Shown: positions 9,405-19,348 of the stretch, in pieces
How positions within the stretch are numbered: position 1 is the first letter of the stretch
Layout of the letters: the number at the start of each line of letters is the position of its first letter
DNA from: Zavarzinella formosa DSM 19928
GTDB taxonomy: Bacteria; Planctomycetota; Planctomycetia; Gemmatales; Gemmataceae
Length of the DNA stretch: 64,000 nt
Reading direction: 5' to 3'
NCBI RefSeq assembly: GCF_000255705.1
Contig: NZ_JH636442.1
Span: 327,579-391,578 of the forward strand
Program-made: the position numbers and the translations under genes
The notes under the pieces: model-generated
Database searches by the model: none
What the model saw: only the letters and a program-made list of their open reading frames with translations
What the model was told of the DNA's origin: nothing

Positions 9405-9537
9405 TTAGGGTTTAGGGTGTAGGGGTTAGGGTTTAGCAGGCAATCGTGGTGGAGAGGATGGTCAGGGTGGCGGCAAGCGACGGACACAATTGGTTCTTGT
9501 CTCTGCCAAACCCTAAACCCTATCCCCTAAACCCTAC
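9405..9537. repeat. telomere-like TTTAGGG inverted repeat between PSCyt and DUF1501 genes
   Basis: The left arm (about 9405-9441) is made of TTTAGGG-type units with variants such as GTAGGGG. The right arm (about 9505-9537) is the reverse complement pattern, CCCTAAA units with one TATCCCC variant. About 60 unrelated bases separate them. The TAG stop of the upstream PSCyt gene (complement of 9534-9536) is formed from the repeat itself. The transcript could fold into a long hairpin between two genes of a likely operon. Whether it attenuates transcription, protects mRNA ends or is a dispersed REP-like element cannot be told from one copy. Confidence 0.8.
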
Positions 9538-12500
9538 TTGTTTAACACTTCGTCCAAGTTCAGCAATTCGTTGGCGAGCATCGTCCATGCCGCGAGCGTC
9601 GCCGGGTCAAGTTTGTCGTCGGCCTTGGATTCACCGTAGGCGAGGAGTTTCTTGGCTTCTTCCGGCTTTGCCTTGAATTCGGCCAGCAAGTCGTTGAGGC
9701 TGGATTGCACCACCGGCAGTTCCTTCGCGGTGAACGCTCGGGTGAGCAATCGCTTGGCGAGGAATTCCAGTTTGGCCTCGGGGGTGGCCCCGCCGGTGTT
9801 CAACGTGGTTTGGGCCAGCACGCGGGCGGCTTCCACGAATTGCGGGTCGTTGAGCGTCACCAAGGCTTGCAGCGGCGTGTTGGTCCGTTCCCGCCGGACA
9901 GTGCATGTTTCGCGGTTGGGAGCGTTGAGAATGTCCATTGAGGCGGGCGGGGCGGCTCGTTTCCAGAAGGTGTACATGCTGCGGCGATAAAGATTCTCGC
10001 CGGTGTCACGCTTATAATCCCGCGTGTTGCTGCCGATCATGGCGACCGCTTCCCAGACGCCTTCTGGTTGGTAAGGCTTCACGCTTGGGCCGCCGAGTTT
10101 CTTCACCAACAGGCCGCTGGAGGCCAGGGCATAATCGCGGATCATCTCGGCATCCATGCGGAAGCGGGGGCCGCGAGACAACAGCCGGTTAGCCGGGTCG
10201 CGTTCCCGCTTTTCGGGGGTGGTCACGGCCGCTTGTTGGTAAGTGGAGGACATCACCAATGTTTTGAAGAATTTCTTCACATCCCAGCCGCTTTCGCGGA
10301 ATTCGACAGCCAGCCAGTCGAGCAGTTCCGGGTGGGAGGGTTGTTCGCCGGTGATGCCGAAATCGCCGCTGGTGCGGACCAAGCCGGTGCCAAAGAGTTC
10401 TTGCCAGAAGCGATTGACGGTCACACGGGCCGTCAGCGGGTGATCGGGAGTGAGCAACCATTTGGCGAGGCCAAGCCGGTTCTTCGGCAAGTCGGCGGCG
10501 AACGGGGGAAGGGCCTTCGGCACTTCCGGCGTCACCTTGTCCTTGCGGCGGTCGTATTCGCCGCGGTTCAGCACGAAGGCCATCGCCGGTTCGGGCTTTT
10601 CGTTCATGATGTGGGCGATGGTTCCCCGCGATTTGATGGCCACTTCTTCTTGTTGCAGGGAGGCCACTTTGGTGGTCAGTTCGAGATACTTGGAATCGAC
10701 CGCCAGCAGCCACCAAGCGTACAGCTCGTCCTTGTCCTTCGCCGTTCGTTTATCGGCGGGGGTGGAAACGATCTTGGCGATGCGGGTGGACTTGGCGAGG
10801 TTCTCGACCTCCGGGCCGTTCAAGCCGCGATCATAGACTCGCAAATCTTGAAGCCACATGCTCGTCAGCCGTTCGCCGGCGCTTCGCTGGCCCACCTTGA
10901 ACGGAACCTTCGCCTTTGCGGAGGACTTTAAGGTGTTCATCGCAACATCAGTTTGCTGAATGGCCCCGTCGATGTAAATCTTGATCCCGGCGGGTGTGGC
11001 CGAGCCATCGTAAGAGACGAACACATGGTGCCAGTCGTTGGCCGGGTTCAGGATTCCCTTGGTGATCACCTTCAAGCCGTCGGTCGGCCACTTGCTGACG
11101 ACGTGCATGCCGATCTTGCCCCCTTCGTACCACAAGTCCCACCCGGTGTAGTCCGGGCCGGGTTGCATGCGGGAGGCAATCGCCCCGGTTTGGGCGCGTG
11201 ACGGGAACTTCACCCATGACCCGACGGAGAAGGCTTGCTTCGTGTCAAAATCTCCCACTTCGGGAAGTTCGATGGTCGCTCCCGGTTTGATCGAGAACGC
11301 CTTTGGGGAAATCTTTCCTTCTTCCAAGACGAAGCCGTCTTTCAGGGTCACGCTCTTTGGCTGCCCCGCGACGGTCATGTTGATGTTGTTCCCCTTCTCC
11401 AAATCAAAGGGAGCATGGAACACCAGCCCGGCGGTCGGCACCTTGGCGGCGAGTTCTTCCGGCTTGATTTTGGCCAGCCATTGGTCGAAGTCCTGACGGG
11501 CTTCTTTCTGGCGGGCGGCGGTTTGCTTTTGGAAGTCGGCAATCTCTTTGGCGATCTTGCCGAATTTTTCCCGGTCCTCGGCCTTCGGGATAGTGATGAT
11601 TGGCGGTGTGTTGTGGACGTTGCCGTCCATCGCCGCTTGCGTCGTGTTGTTGAAGAAGGCCGAGAGGGAGTAAAACTCTTTCTGCGAAATCGGGTCGAAC
11701 TTGTGATCGTGGCAGACGGCGCATCCGGTCGTCAGCCCCATCCATACGGTGGAAGAGGTCTCTGTCCGGTCGCGGGCGTACAGGACGAGGTATTCCTCGT
11801 TGATGGCCCCGCCTTCGCTGGTGGTGATGTTGCAGCGGTTAAAGCCAGAGGCCACCTGTTGGTCGAGCGTGGCATTGGGGAGCAGATCGCCCGCGAGTTG
11901 TTCGAGGGTGAACTGGTCAAACTTTTTGTTGGCGTTGAAGGCGTTGATGACCCATTCGCGGTAGGCCCACACTTCGCGGAAGTTGTCGAAGTGGATGCCG
12001 TGGGTGTCCGCGTAGCGGGCGGCGTCCAGCCAATATCGGCCGCGATGTTCGCCCCAAGCCGGGGATTGCAACAGTTTGTCCACATATTTTTCGTACCAGT
12101 CGGCCGCCGGGTCGTTGGCGACGGCGTCGGCCTCTTCATTGGTCGGCGGCAGGCCGGTCATGTCCAGGCTCAATCGCCGGATCAGCGTCCGGCGGTCGGC
12201 GGCTGGGGCGGGCGTCAGTTTGGCCTTGTCGAGTTCCGCCAGAATGAATTGGTCAATCGGCGATTTGGCCCAACCCGCATTGGCCACATTCGGCGACGTC
12301 GGGCGTTTCGGCGTGATGAATGACCAATGCGGTTGGTACTCGGCGCCCTCGGCCACCCATCGCTTGAGGATTTCCTTCTCAGCCGGTTTCATCACTTTGT
12401 GTGATTTCGGCGGCGGCATGATCTCGTCCGATTTGGCCGAGAAAATGCGTTCAATCGCCGAGCTTTTCTTGAGGTCGCCGGGAATGATCGCCCCGGACTT

Positions 12501-12680
12501 TTGGGCGGCATCAGCCTTGTCGAGTCGCAGGTCGGCCTTGCGGGCGGCACTGTCCGGCCCGTGGCACGCGAAACAATATTCCGAAAGCACGGGACGCACA
12601 TCCCGGTTGAATTGCAGTTTCTCGGCGGCCGTGGCCGGAATGGCGACGAACACACCCATGATGAGGGAGAGATACTTCAT
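9534..12680 (-). CDS. PSCyt1-DUF1549-LamG-DUF1553 protein (planctomycete cytochrome c-like)
   Basis: The 1048-residue product starts at the ATG complementing 12678-12680 ([19 protein letters not shown] signal peptide, GGAG upstream). Domains in order: PSCyt1 with [20 protein letters not shown], where CFACH is a haem-type CxxCH (residues about 20-120); DUF1549 ([38 protein letters not shown]) ending in [20 protein letters not shown]; a concanavalin/LamG-like insert ([37 protein letters not shown]); DUF1553 ([66 protein letters not shown] at the end). The LamG insert suggests carbohydrate contact. The two CxxCH motifs may bind haem, though this is not demonstrated for the family. It is followed on the same strand by its DUF1501 partner. 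Confidence 0.92.
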   Translation of the reverse strand: MKYLSLIMGVFVAIPATAAEKLQFNRDVRPVLSEYCFACHGPDSAARKADLRLDKADAAQKSGAIIPGDLKKSSAIERIFSAKSDEIMPPPKSHKVMKPAEKEILKRWVAEGAEYQPHWSFITPKRPTSPNVANAGWAKSPIDQFILAELDKAKLTPAPAADRRTLIRRLSLDMTGLPPTNEEADAVANDPAADWYEKYVDKLLQSPAWGEHRGRYWLDAARYADTHGIHFDNFREVWAYREWVINAFNANKKFDQFTLEQLAGDLLPNATLDQQVASGFNRCNITTSEGGAINEEYLVLYARDRTETSSTVWMGLTTGCAVCHDHKFDPISQKEFYSLSAFFNNTTQAAMDGNVHNTPPIITIPKAEDREKFGKIAKEIADFQKQTAARQKEARQDFDQWLAKIKPEELAAKVPTAGLVFHAPFDLEKGNNINMTVAGQPKSVTLKDGFVLEEGKISPKAFSIKPGATIELPEVGDFDTKQAFSVGSWVKFPSRAQTGAIASRMQPGPDYTGWDLWYEGGKIGMHVVSKWPTDGLKVITKGILNPANDWHHVFVSYDGSATPAGIKIYIDGAIQQTDVAMNTLKSSAKAKVPFKVGQRSAGERLTSMWLQDLRVYDRGLNGPEVENLAKSTRIAKIVSTPADKRTAKDKDELYAWWLLAVDSKYLELTTKVASLQQEEVAIKSRGTIAHIMNEKPEPAMAFVLNRGEYDRRKDKVTPEVPKALPPFAADLPKNRLGLAKWLLTPDHPLTARVTVNRFWQELFGTGLVRTSGDFGITGEQPSHPELLDWLAVEFRESGWDVKKFFKTLVMSSTYQQAAVTTPEKRERDPANRLLSRGPRFRMDAEMIRDYALASSGLLVKKLGGPSVKPYQPEGVWEAVAMIGSNTRDYKRDTGENLYRRSMYTFWKRAAPPASMDILNAPNRETCTVRRERTNTPLQALVTLNDPQFVEAARVLAQTTLNTGGATPEAKLEFLAKRLLTRAFTAKELPVVQSSLNDLLAEFKAKPEEAKKLLAYGESKADDKLDPATLAAWTMLANELLNLDEVLNK

Positions 12681-12879
12681 CAATGCTGGCTCCGATGACA
12701 ATCTGCAAACTGCTAAACGGGCGTGCGATCAAGGCGGGATATTCAAATTGGTCCCAATATCATCTTAACGGGCCGGGGAACAACTTCCAAGTAACATCCG
12801 GAGTTCCCTTGCAGTTGGGGGGTCGCATGTCTAATGTTTGCTCATCGGCGAGCATGCCGAACAACCGGAGCAAATCAAC

Positions 12880-13218
12880 ATGTCCGAAGAAGCCGAAGGA
12901 TCTTCCGGGGCCATCGTCCCCGTGCCGCCGTCCCCCCAGCCGATGCGTCTGGAGGTTTCCACCACGGGAATGAACACGACTTACAGCAACTTTTTCCGGC
13001 TCGCCGGGACATTTGAAGAACTGTTGCTCGATTTTGGCTTCCACTCGGGCTTGGTCGTGGGGAACACTACCGAACCGGCGAAGATCGGCCATCGTGTGAT
13101 TCTGAACTTCCCGACCGCCAAACGACTGTTGGGCGCCCTGCAAGCCGCCGTGCAACGACACGAACAGACCTTCGGCCCGATTGAAACCGACCCGCAAAAG
13201 CGCGTGCGTCGGAGTTAA
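12880..13218 (+). CDS. DUF3467 domain-containing protein
   Basis: The 112-residue product starts at the ATG at 12880, with GGAG nine bases upstream; the longer open frame has no ribosome site. The sequence MRLEVSTTGMNTTYSNFFRL, GTFEELLLDFGFHSGL and GHRVILNFPTAKRLLGALQA is the DUF3467 pattern: an N-terminal YaNx(V/F) strand, an EhhhDFG segment, and a C-terminal helix around LGALxxxhxxyE. It is a small soluble protein of unknown function that occurs singly in many bacteria. It lies 42 bases upstream of cobL on the same strand, so co-transcription is possible, though no functional link is evident. Confidence 0.85.
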   Translation: MSEEAEGSSGAIVPVPPSPQPMRLEVSTTGMNTTYSNFFRLAGTFEELLLDFGFHSGLVVGNTTEPAKIGHRVILNFPTAKRLLGALQAAVQRHEQTFGPIETDPQKRVRRS

Positions 13219-13260
13219 GCGGGGAACAGGCATCTTTCGACATTCGGCGAGGGGAAGCAG

Positions 13261-14511
13261 ATGGCGGAGACACCGGCGAAAATTTACATCATCGGAATCG
13301 GCGCGGACGGAATCGCCGGGCTGACCAGCCGGGCCGGAGAACTGGTGCGATCCGCCCAGATGCTCGTCGGTTCCGAGACGGCCCTGCGATTGTTGCCGGA
13401 AGCCGACGGGGAGCGGGTGCGCATCGGCTCCGACTTGGGCGAACTCTCGGAGAGATTGCTCGCCAATTTCGGCCACAAGCGAATCGTCGTGGCGGCGACC
13501 GGCGACCCGATGTTTTACGGCGTCGCCCGTTATCTCTGCGACCGGCTCGGCAAAGACCGCTTTGAAGTATTGCCGCACGTTTCCAGCATGCAGCTGGCCT
13601 TCGCCCATGTGAAAGAATCGTGGGAGGAAGCCTATCTCACCGATCTTTCGACTCGCTCACTCGACGATGTGCTAGACCGCATCCGCACGGCCGAGACGGT
13701 CGGGTTGTTCACCAGCGACACCTATCATCCGGCTCGTATTGCCCGCGAATTGCTGATTCGCGGCCTCGATTATTTCCGGGCCTATGTGTGCGAAAACCTT
13801 GGCGGCAAGGACGAACGGCTGACGACCGGCGACTTGGGCGAAATCCAAGGCATGACGTTCGATTCCCTGAATGTGATGATCCTGAAGCGAAAACCCGGCC
13901 GGCCGGACGCCCCGCGCACGACCAAGCGGCTGATGCGGTTCGGCAACCCGGACGATGTGTTCGCTCAAAGCCAGCCGAAGACCGGACTAATCACCCAAGC
14001 CGAGGTCCGGGCACTGGCGCTCAGCCAGTTGGATTTGCAAGCCGGTTGCGTGATGTGGGATGTCGGGGCCGGTTCCGGTTCCGTCGCTTTGGAAGCGGCC
14101 CAACTCGTGGAACCTGGCCGGGTTTATGCCCTCGAACAAGATTCGGCCGATTATCATTTGATTGTGGCCAATGCCGAAACGTATGGCATCCGCAATGTGC
14201 AGGCGGTGTTCGGGACGGCCCCGGCGGTGTTCCAAGGCTTGCCCGACCCGGATGCCATTTTTATCGGTGGCAACGGTGGCGAGATCGCCCGACTCTTGGA
14301 GGCGTCCTACGCCGCTCTCCGGCCCGGCGGCCGGTTGGTCGTGAACGTTGGCACACTGGAAATGTTGACGCAAACTTATGAGACCATGAAACGACTCGCC
14401 TCGGGCGTGTCTGTTCTGCTGGTCAATCTTTCTCGCAGCGTTGAACAGTTGGAAGCGTTGCGATTCGACGCCGTCAACCCGACGTTTTTGTTGAAGGTGT
14501 TGAAGAAGTAG
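13261..14511 (+). CDS. cobL: precorrin-6Y C5,15-methyltransferase (decarboxylating), CbiE-CbiT fusion
   Basis: The 416-residue product is a fusion of two SAM-dependent methyltransferases. Residues 1-205 are the tetrapyrrole (CbiE) methylase domain, with IYIIGIGADGIAGLT, LVGSETALRLLP, VVAATGDPMFYGVARYL and the late motif MTFDSLNVMILKR. Residues 215-416 are the CbiT domain, with LITQAEVRALALSQLDLQAG, the SAM loop WDVGAGSGSVALEAA (266-280), YALEQDSADYHLIVANA and IFIGGNGGEI. The enzyme methylates C5 and C15 of the corrin ring and removes the C12 acetate carboxyl in cobalamin synthesis. A GAGGGG ribosome site precedes the ATG. No other cobalamin gene is in the window, so the pathway must be scattered or partial. 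Confidence 0.93.
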   Translation: MAETPAKIYIIGIGADGIAGLTSRAGELVRSAQMLVGSETALRLLPEADGERVRIGSDLGELSERLLANFGHKRIVVAATGDPMFYGVARYLCDRLGKDRFEVLPHVSSMQLAFAHVKESWEEAYLTDLSTRSLDDVLDRIRTAETVGLFTSDTYHPARIARELLIRGLDYFRAYVCENLGGKDERLTTGDLGEIQGMTFDSLNVMILKRKPGRPDAPRTTKRLMRFGNPDDVFAQSQPKTGLITQAEVRALALSQLDLQAGCVMWDVGAGSGSVALEAAQLVEPGRVYALEQDSADYHLIVANAETYGIRNVQAVFGTAPAVFQGLPDPDAIFIGGNGGEIARLLEASYAALRPGGRLVVNVGTLEMLTQTYETMKRLASGVSVLLVNLSRSVEQLEALRFDAVNPTFLLKVLKK

Positions 14512-14703
14512 TTCGTGGTGAAATGTTGATGTCCTGACCATCTCAATCTTCCTCGGCGGCAAGGCCATCCCGGTTGCCGAGTCGGAATCGGGGAGCGTGC
14601 GGCGATATCCCCAAGCGATTATCAGAACGCTCCTGCTTGCATCGGCCGAACGACGGTTTAGAATCTCTTCATCTGCCCGCCTCACTCACAACAAACACGC
14701 AAG

Positions 14704-17076
14704 ATGCCCGAATCCTGCTCTCCGAATTCGCCGGAAGACAACAAGCACCCGTCACTTGCGGACGAGACCAGCGATTATTTGGGCACCAACGAGATCCCGA
14801 ACGAACTCAAGGCGAGGCTCTATTCTCCCAACCCGTTACCGGCGGTTGTTGGTTCGGATTCCTCCGCCAGCCAGACCGAGATGCAGAAACTCGACCGCCG
14901 GGTCGATGCAAGCCGAAATGCCGAGAACCTGCCGATCGCGGCCAATTACAAGTTGCTTCGCCACATCGGCCAGGGGACGTTTGGCACGGTTTGGGAAGCC
15001 GTCAACCAATTGACGGAAGAACATGTCGCCATCAAGTTCTTTCTGCGGGGTGGTGTTCTCGAATCAGTGATCGACGAAACGCGGATGCTCGGCAAACTGG
15101 CGGGCTGCACCGGCATCATGGGCTACAAGGAGGTTTCGTGGAACGCCTCCGACCCGTACTATGTGATGCCTCTGGCCACCGGCGGTTCGCTTGCGGAGCG
15201 GATTCGCCAGTCCCGGCCGGATGTGAAGACCACAGTGCGGATCTTTGAGCAAATTGTCGATGCGATGGCATTCGTTCACTCCAAGGGGGTCATTCATTGT
15301 GATCTCAAACCGGCGAACATTCTTCTTTCGGAAGATGGCAAACCGCTGATTGCGGACTTTGGCCAATCCCACCTGACGACCAACAGCGCACCGGCCCTCG
15401 GCACGTTCTTTTACATGGCGCCGGAACAGGCGACGCTCGAACCCACCGTTCCGGACACCCGGTGGGACGTGTACGCCCTCGGGGCCATCCTGCATGAGAT
15501 GCTCACCGGGGAACCACCCCGCGCCTCGCAAAAATTCCGGGAAAAACTGGCAAATCTGCGAACCGGCAACACGGTGGAGCGGTTACGCTATTACCGGACG
15601 GAAGTGGGCCGACAACCGCTCGCCAACCTGCGGAAGAATAATCCCGCCATCGATGTCCCGCTTGCCCAGTTGGTTCAACAGTGTCTGGACCCGGACCCGG
15701 CCAGACGGCCGATGGATGCCGGGGACATCCGGGAATTGCTCGTCAAACGTCGCCGTCTTTTGAAAAATGGCCCGTTTATCCGGGGGGCGTTGCAGGCCAC
15801 CGTGATCGGGATCATCGGAATGGCGACGTTGAGCTATTTCGCCTCCAACCGGATGATTAATGACTCCGAGGCCGAGTTGCGAAAGGAGATTCACAACTCC
15901 CTCACGCACACCGCCCATTTGGGCGGGCAGTTGCTTCAGGAGAAAATCCAGGACCGGATGGATTTCTTGAAAAAGTCCGCCGTTCTGATGGAAGCGAAAC
16001 CGGAGGTGGTGGACCGTCTCCGGGCTGCCCGAGCCAAATATCGCGAGGCATTGCGGAACGGTCTGCCGGACAAGTTTGACGCCAAGACGGTTTTGTCGGC
16101 GGCCGAACGGGCCAAACTCGGGGAATCGATTCAGGGGTTGGATGCCGAGTTTCGACTGACCAATCATTTGGCGGATGAGCCGGCCGATCACAAATCGCCC
16201 GATTCGCTGCCATTAGAGGGGGCATCGCAGTATTCCCTGCTTTTGAACGTCGATCACCGGGCCTATTTCGCGGCCATTTGCGACGACACCGGGAAACTGG
16301 TCGCGGACACGCCCGAATTCGGTCGCAATCAGGCATGGCGGGATTTCTTCAATGGCGCCGAGGACAAGCCCGATCAACAAGATTTGGCGGTCAAGCCGGG
16401 ATTGCAGCCCCACATCTCGGACATGTATTTTTGCAAGACAAGCAACCAATGGGTGATCGATCTGTCCGTGCCGTTGTTTGACAAATCACGCCCGCCCGGC
16501 GACCCGGACCGATTTCTCGGCAAACTGATTTCCAGTGTCCACCGAGACACGGACCTCAGCCGGTGGCTGGTGGAATATGGTTCCGAAAGCGACATGGATT
16601 TCGTGTTGGTGATCCGGCGGGATAATCGGTTGCAATGGAACACGCTCGCCGGGGAAAGCGTCTATCTGGACGAGGGCCGCGTGAATGATCCGCTCGTTCA
16701 GGCATTGGTTCAAAACCTTCCCAATGCCAGTCATTATTATGATGATCCCTCGGTTGAGGAAGCGACCGGCACCAAGTGTATTGCCGCTTGGCGGGAATTC
16801 TGGCCGGTCAGCCGGCAAGAGGCAGGCCGGCCGTGGTATTTTCTGGTGAAACTCTCCAAGGAACATGCCTCGAAGTCCCATGCCACGCTGCGATTGCAAA
16901 TGCGGGCGTTGGGTTTGTTCCTGTTCCTGATGTTTGCGGCCGCCTCGCTTCTTGCGTGGTATTGGCTGCTTCGCCTGTTGCGTTCCGGTGATACAATACT
17001 TTCGGAGAACGGGTCCCCCGCCGGAAAGAATCCGGCCTCCGATTCAACGACCACGGACACGAAACATCATGGCTGA
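14704..17076 (+). CDS. transmembrane Ser/Thr protein kinase with C-terminal Cache-like sensor
   Basis: The 790-residue product has an N-terminal cytoplasmic kinase domain (about 81-350). It shows the glycine loop GQGTFGTVW (89-97), the VAIKFF lysine (111), VIHCDLKPAN (196-205), ADFG (217-220) and YMAPEQ (237-242). The catalytic loop reads HCD rather than HRD, but Asp200, Lys202 and Asn205 are kept, so activity is expected. A membrane helix (about 359-380) leads to a roughly 350-residue extracellular region with features of Cache/PDC sensors (AYFAAICDDTGKLVADTPEF, QWVIDLSVPLFDKSRPPGDP, LGKLISSVHRDTDLSRWL). A second helix (about 738-760) returns the chain to the cytoplasm. It overlaps the cyclase gene by eight bases, so both are likely made together. 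I infer that it senses an external ligand and signals to the cyclase. Confidence 0.9.
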   Translation: MPESCSPNSPEDNKHPSLADETSDYLGTNEIPNELKARLYSPNPLPAVVGSDSSASQTEMQKLDRRVDASRNAENLPIAANYKLLRHIGQGTFGTVWEAVNQLTEEHVAIKFFLRGGVLESVIDETRMLGKLAGCTGIMGYKEVSWNASDPYYVMPLATGGSLAERIRQSRPDVKTTVRIFEQIVDAMAFVHSKGVIHCDLKPANILLSEDGKPLIADFGQSHLTTNSAPALGTFFYMAPEQATLEPTVPDTRWDVYALGAILHEMLTGEPPRASQKFREKLANLRTGNTVERLRYYRTEVGRQPLANLRKNNPAIDVPLAQLVQQCLDPDPARRPMDAGDIRELLVKRRRLLKNGPFIRGALQATVIGIIGMATLSYFASNRMINDSEAELRKEIHNSLTHTAHLGGQLLQEKIQDRMDFLKKSAVLMEAKPEVVDRLRAARAKYREALRNGLPDKFDAKTVLSAAERAKLGESIQGLDAEFRLTNHLADEPADHKSPDSLPLEGASQYSLLLNVDHRAYFAAICDDTGKLVADTPEFGRNQAWRDFFNGAEDKPDQQDLAVKPGLQPHISDMYFCKTSNQWVIDLSVPLFDKSRPPGDPDRFLGKLISSVHRDTDLSRWLVEYGSESDMDFVLVIRRDNRLQWNTLAGESVYLDEGRVNDPLVQALVQNLPNASHYYDDPSVEEATGTKCIAAWREFWPVSRQEAGRPWYFLVKLSKEHASKSHATLRLQMRALGLFLFLMFAAASLLAWYWLLRLLRSGDTILSENGSPAGKNPASDSTTTDTKHHG

Positions 17077-19021
17077 ACTGGAAGCCCGGTTTCAAATCGC
17101 GCAGAATGAATCCGCCTTTCTTTGGTGCTATGAGTTGCCGGAGAACCGGAAGGTCAGCATTGGCAAGACGCCGATGAGCCAGATCAAGGCCGAACCGCAC
17201 AACCGGTCCGAATGGGTTGTGCCCGATCCGGACAATTACGTCTCCGGCTTGCATGTCTTCGTTGATTGGAACCCCGCGACAGCCAGGCTCTCCGTCGAAC
17301 GGAAGATGACGCCGAAACCCACCAAGAATGAGATTTTCTTCAAGGGAGAGGCGAAGAACGAATTTCAAATGAGCATCGGGGATTTCTTCCTGATTGGCCG
17401 ATTCTCGTTTCAATTGCATGAACAGAAATCGGACACGGCCGACAGCCAGGATCTCTTGGGGGCGATCACGAACACGGTGGCCCGTCCGTCGCAGGCGAAA
17501 ATTCCCTTCAATCCGCGGGGCGACGATTCCGGCGATCCCGTCATCAGGGCGCTGAAAAGACTCCCGGATGTCATCCGCACCTCCCGCAAGGAACAGGACC
17601 GTTATCAGGCGTTATTGCGATTTGTCCTCTCGATTGTCCCGCATGTGGATATTGCCGCCGTGGTCGAGGCGACGCTGGACGACCCGAAAGCCGGCGGTCC
17701 CCGCGCCGATCCGGGGCATTGCCGCGTGACCGTGCGGCAGGTTGAATCCCGCCGGCCAGACAACCGCGTGGACGAGTTCCGCGTGTCCCGCACGCTGACG
17801 AAACTGGCCCTGTTCACCAATGCCGAGAACACTCTTTGGGTCCGGGGGAAAAACAACAACAACGAACTGCGGCAAGTAGACCTCACTTCGCTGGATGTCT
17901 CCACGGAGTGGGCCATCTGCGCTCCGTTGTTCGCCTCGGACAACCGCCGTCAACAGATGGGCCTCTATCTGGTCGGCACGCTTCCCAAAAGCCGCGACCC
18001 GAATGCCCCCATCCCGCCGGAGTTGTTGAACGCCCAAGAGGTCATCGACACCTCGGTGCAGATTTTCAAGAGCGTTCACGAACTTTTGCAGGCCAAGGAA
18101 AAGGTCACCCGTTACGAGCATTATCTGCCGAAACGAATCTCGGAGATTCTGACCCTCTCCAACGCCCGCGAAACCCAGCAACCCCGCGAAACGGACGTGA
18201 CCGTCCTCTTCTGCGATTTGCGGGGTTCCTGCAAAGAGGCCGAGGCGGGCGCCGCCGATTTGGTGGCCGAATGGAAGCAAATCAGCGATGTTCTAAGCGA
18301 CATGACGGCCGCGATCATCAACAACAACGGCGTGGTGGGCGACTTGGTGGGCGACGCGGCGATGGGTTTCTGGGGCTGGCCGTTTGACGATGCCGACCAG
18401 ACATTGAAGGCCGCCCGCGCCGCCATGCACATCCTGCAAAACTTCCGTCGAACGGCTTATCGCACCGGCAGGCAGTATCGCTGCGGCATCGGCATTGCCC
18501 ACGGCAAGGCGGTGGCCGGCGAGATCGGCCCGTTCGACTTCCGCAAATTCGGTGTGTTCGGGCCGGTCGTGAATCTCGCCTCCCGTCTGGAGGGGATGAC
18601 CAAGATTGTCGGCGTGCCGATCCTGATTGATGAGAACGTGGCCGCGGTGCTTCACGCCCGCGATCCCGAGGAAAAGGAGTTCATGCTCCGGCGATTCCCC
18701 GTCGTCCGCCCGGCGGGAATGACGCTGCAAACCCGGCTTTACGAACTCTGCCCGCCGGGTTCTTACGGACCGGATTATCTGGAGGTCTGGGATCGGGCTG
18801 TGAGGGAATTTGAAAAAGGGCGTTGGAACAAGATGTCCGAACAATTGGATCGATTGGATCAATTAATCGTTGATCCGACCTCATCCACACGGTCTACAAC
18901 AATGACGGCGTCCGACTTTTTGAACGGTGTGTCACAAGACCCGGAGTTTCTCAAAAAACGCAGCGATCCAGCGTTCTTGGAGCGTTGGGATGGCGTGATC
19001 CGTTTGGACCGGAAATCGTGA
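17069..19021 (+). CDS. FHA-like / GAF-like / class III nucleotidyl cyclase protein
   Basis: The 650-residue product starts at the ATG at 17069 inside the end of the kinase gene. Residues 20-115 look like an FHA domain (VPDPDNYVSGLHVFVDW, then MSIGDFFLIGRFSFQLHE), which would bind phosphothreonine. Residues about 160-340 resemble a GAF domain. Residues 370-560 form a class III cyclase with TVLFCDLRG (metal Asp383), GVVGDLVGDAAMGFWGWP (metal Asp429) and VFGPVVNLASRLEG (Asn502, Arg506). Two positions that normally select adenine are changed: the Lys four residues before the second metal Asp is Asp425, and the Asp three residues before Asn502 is Pro499. The product nucleotide is therefore uncertain. 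Partnership with the kinase through the FHA domain is inferred from overlap and domains. Confidence 0.88.
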   Translation: MAELEARFQIAQNESAFLWCYELPENRKVSIGKTPMSQIKAEPHNRSEWVVPDPDNYVSGLHVFVDWNPATARLSVERKMTPKPTKNEIFFKGEAKNEFQMSIGDFFLIGRFSFQLHEQKSDTADSQDLLGAITNTVARPSQAKIPFNPRGDDSGDPVIRALKRLPDVIRTSRKEQDRYQALLRFVLSIVPHVDIAAVVEATLDDPKAGGPRADPGHCRVTVRQVESRRPDNRVDEFRVSRTLTKLALFTNAENTLWVRGKNNNNELRQVDLTSLDVSTEWAICAPLFASDNRRQQMGLYLVGTLPKSRDPNAPIPPELLNAQEVIDTSVQIFKSVHELLQAKEKVTRYEHYLPKRISEILTLSNARETQQPRETDVTVLFCDLRGSCKEAEAGAADLVAEWKQISDVLSDMTAAIINNNGVVGDLVGDAAMGFWGWPFDDADQTLKAARAAMHILQNFRRTAYRTGRQYRCGIGIAHGKAVAGEIGPFDFRKFGVFGPVVNLASRLEGMTKIVGVPILIDENVAAVLHARDPEEKEFMLRRFPVVRPAGMTLQTRLYELCPPGSYGPDYLEVWDRAVREFEKGRWNKMSEQLDRLDQLIVDPTSSTRSTTMTASDFLNGVSQDPEFLKKRSDPAFLERWDGVIRLDRKS

Positions 19022-19348
19022 ATCGCCGGGGCGGTTCGGACGCCCTTCCCGTTATTTGATGTTAATCACACGGGCTGAGAAATCGAAGCCCGCCCGTCAC
19101 TTTAGAGCGACCCCTTTGAGGTCGAAAGCCAAGTCACTAATGTGAGAGCCTCACCCGGTTGATCCGGGGTGACATATCTCACACTATTTTCACATATTTC
19201 CTGTTTGTAACAAGATTGAATTGCCATGTCTTGCTCGGTCGTCTTACACGCGACCGGCGATCACCTGCCTGTCGCTTAAAGGTTAATCTCCCCGAAACCG
19301 GGCGAATTGACTGCGTTTTCCCACCACCCGAATTCACGGGAGACTGTG
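19022..19348. other. intergenic region after the cyclase gene
   Basis: No gene was recognised in these 327 bases. A stem-loop with arms TCACCCGG and CCGGGGTGA (19151-19172, one bulge) may end the kinase-cyclase transcript. The stretch 19170-19230 is comparatively AT-rich and may contain the promoter of the small secreted-protein gene at 19349, but no convincing promoter boxes are visible. Confidence 0.4.

Noticed and set aside
8356..9408. 350-codon plus-strand frame opposite the second DUF1501 gene
   Set aside because: The minus strand carries a complete conserved family; this frame has shadow-type composition, rich in His/Arg/Gly with no motif.
9405..9537. CRISPR or real telomere
   Set aside because: The units are degenerate heptads without spacers, and they lie inside a chromosomal operon.
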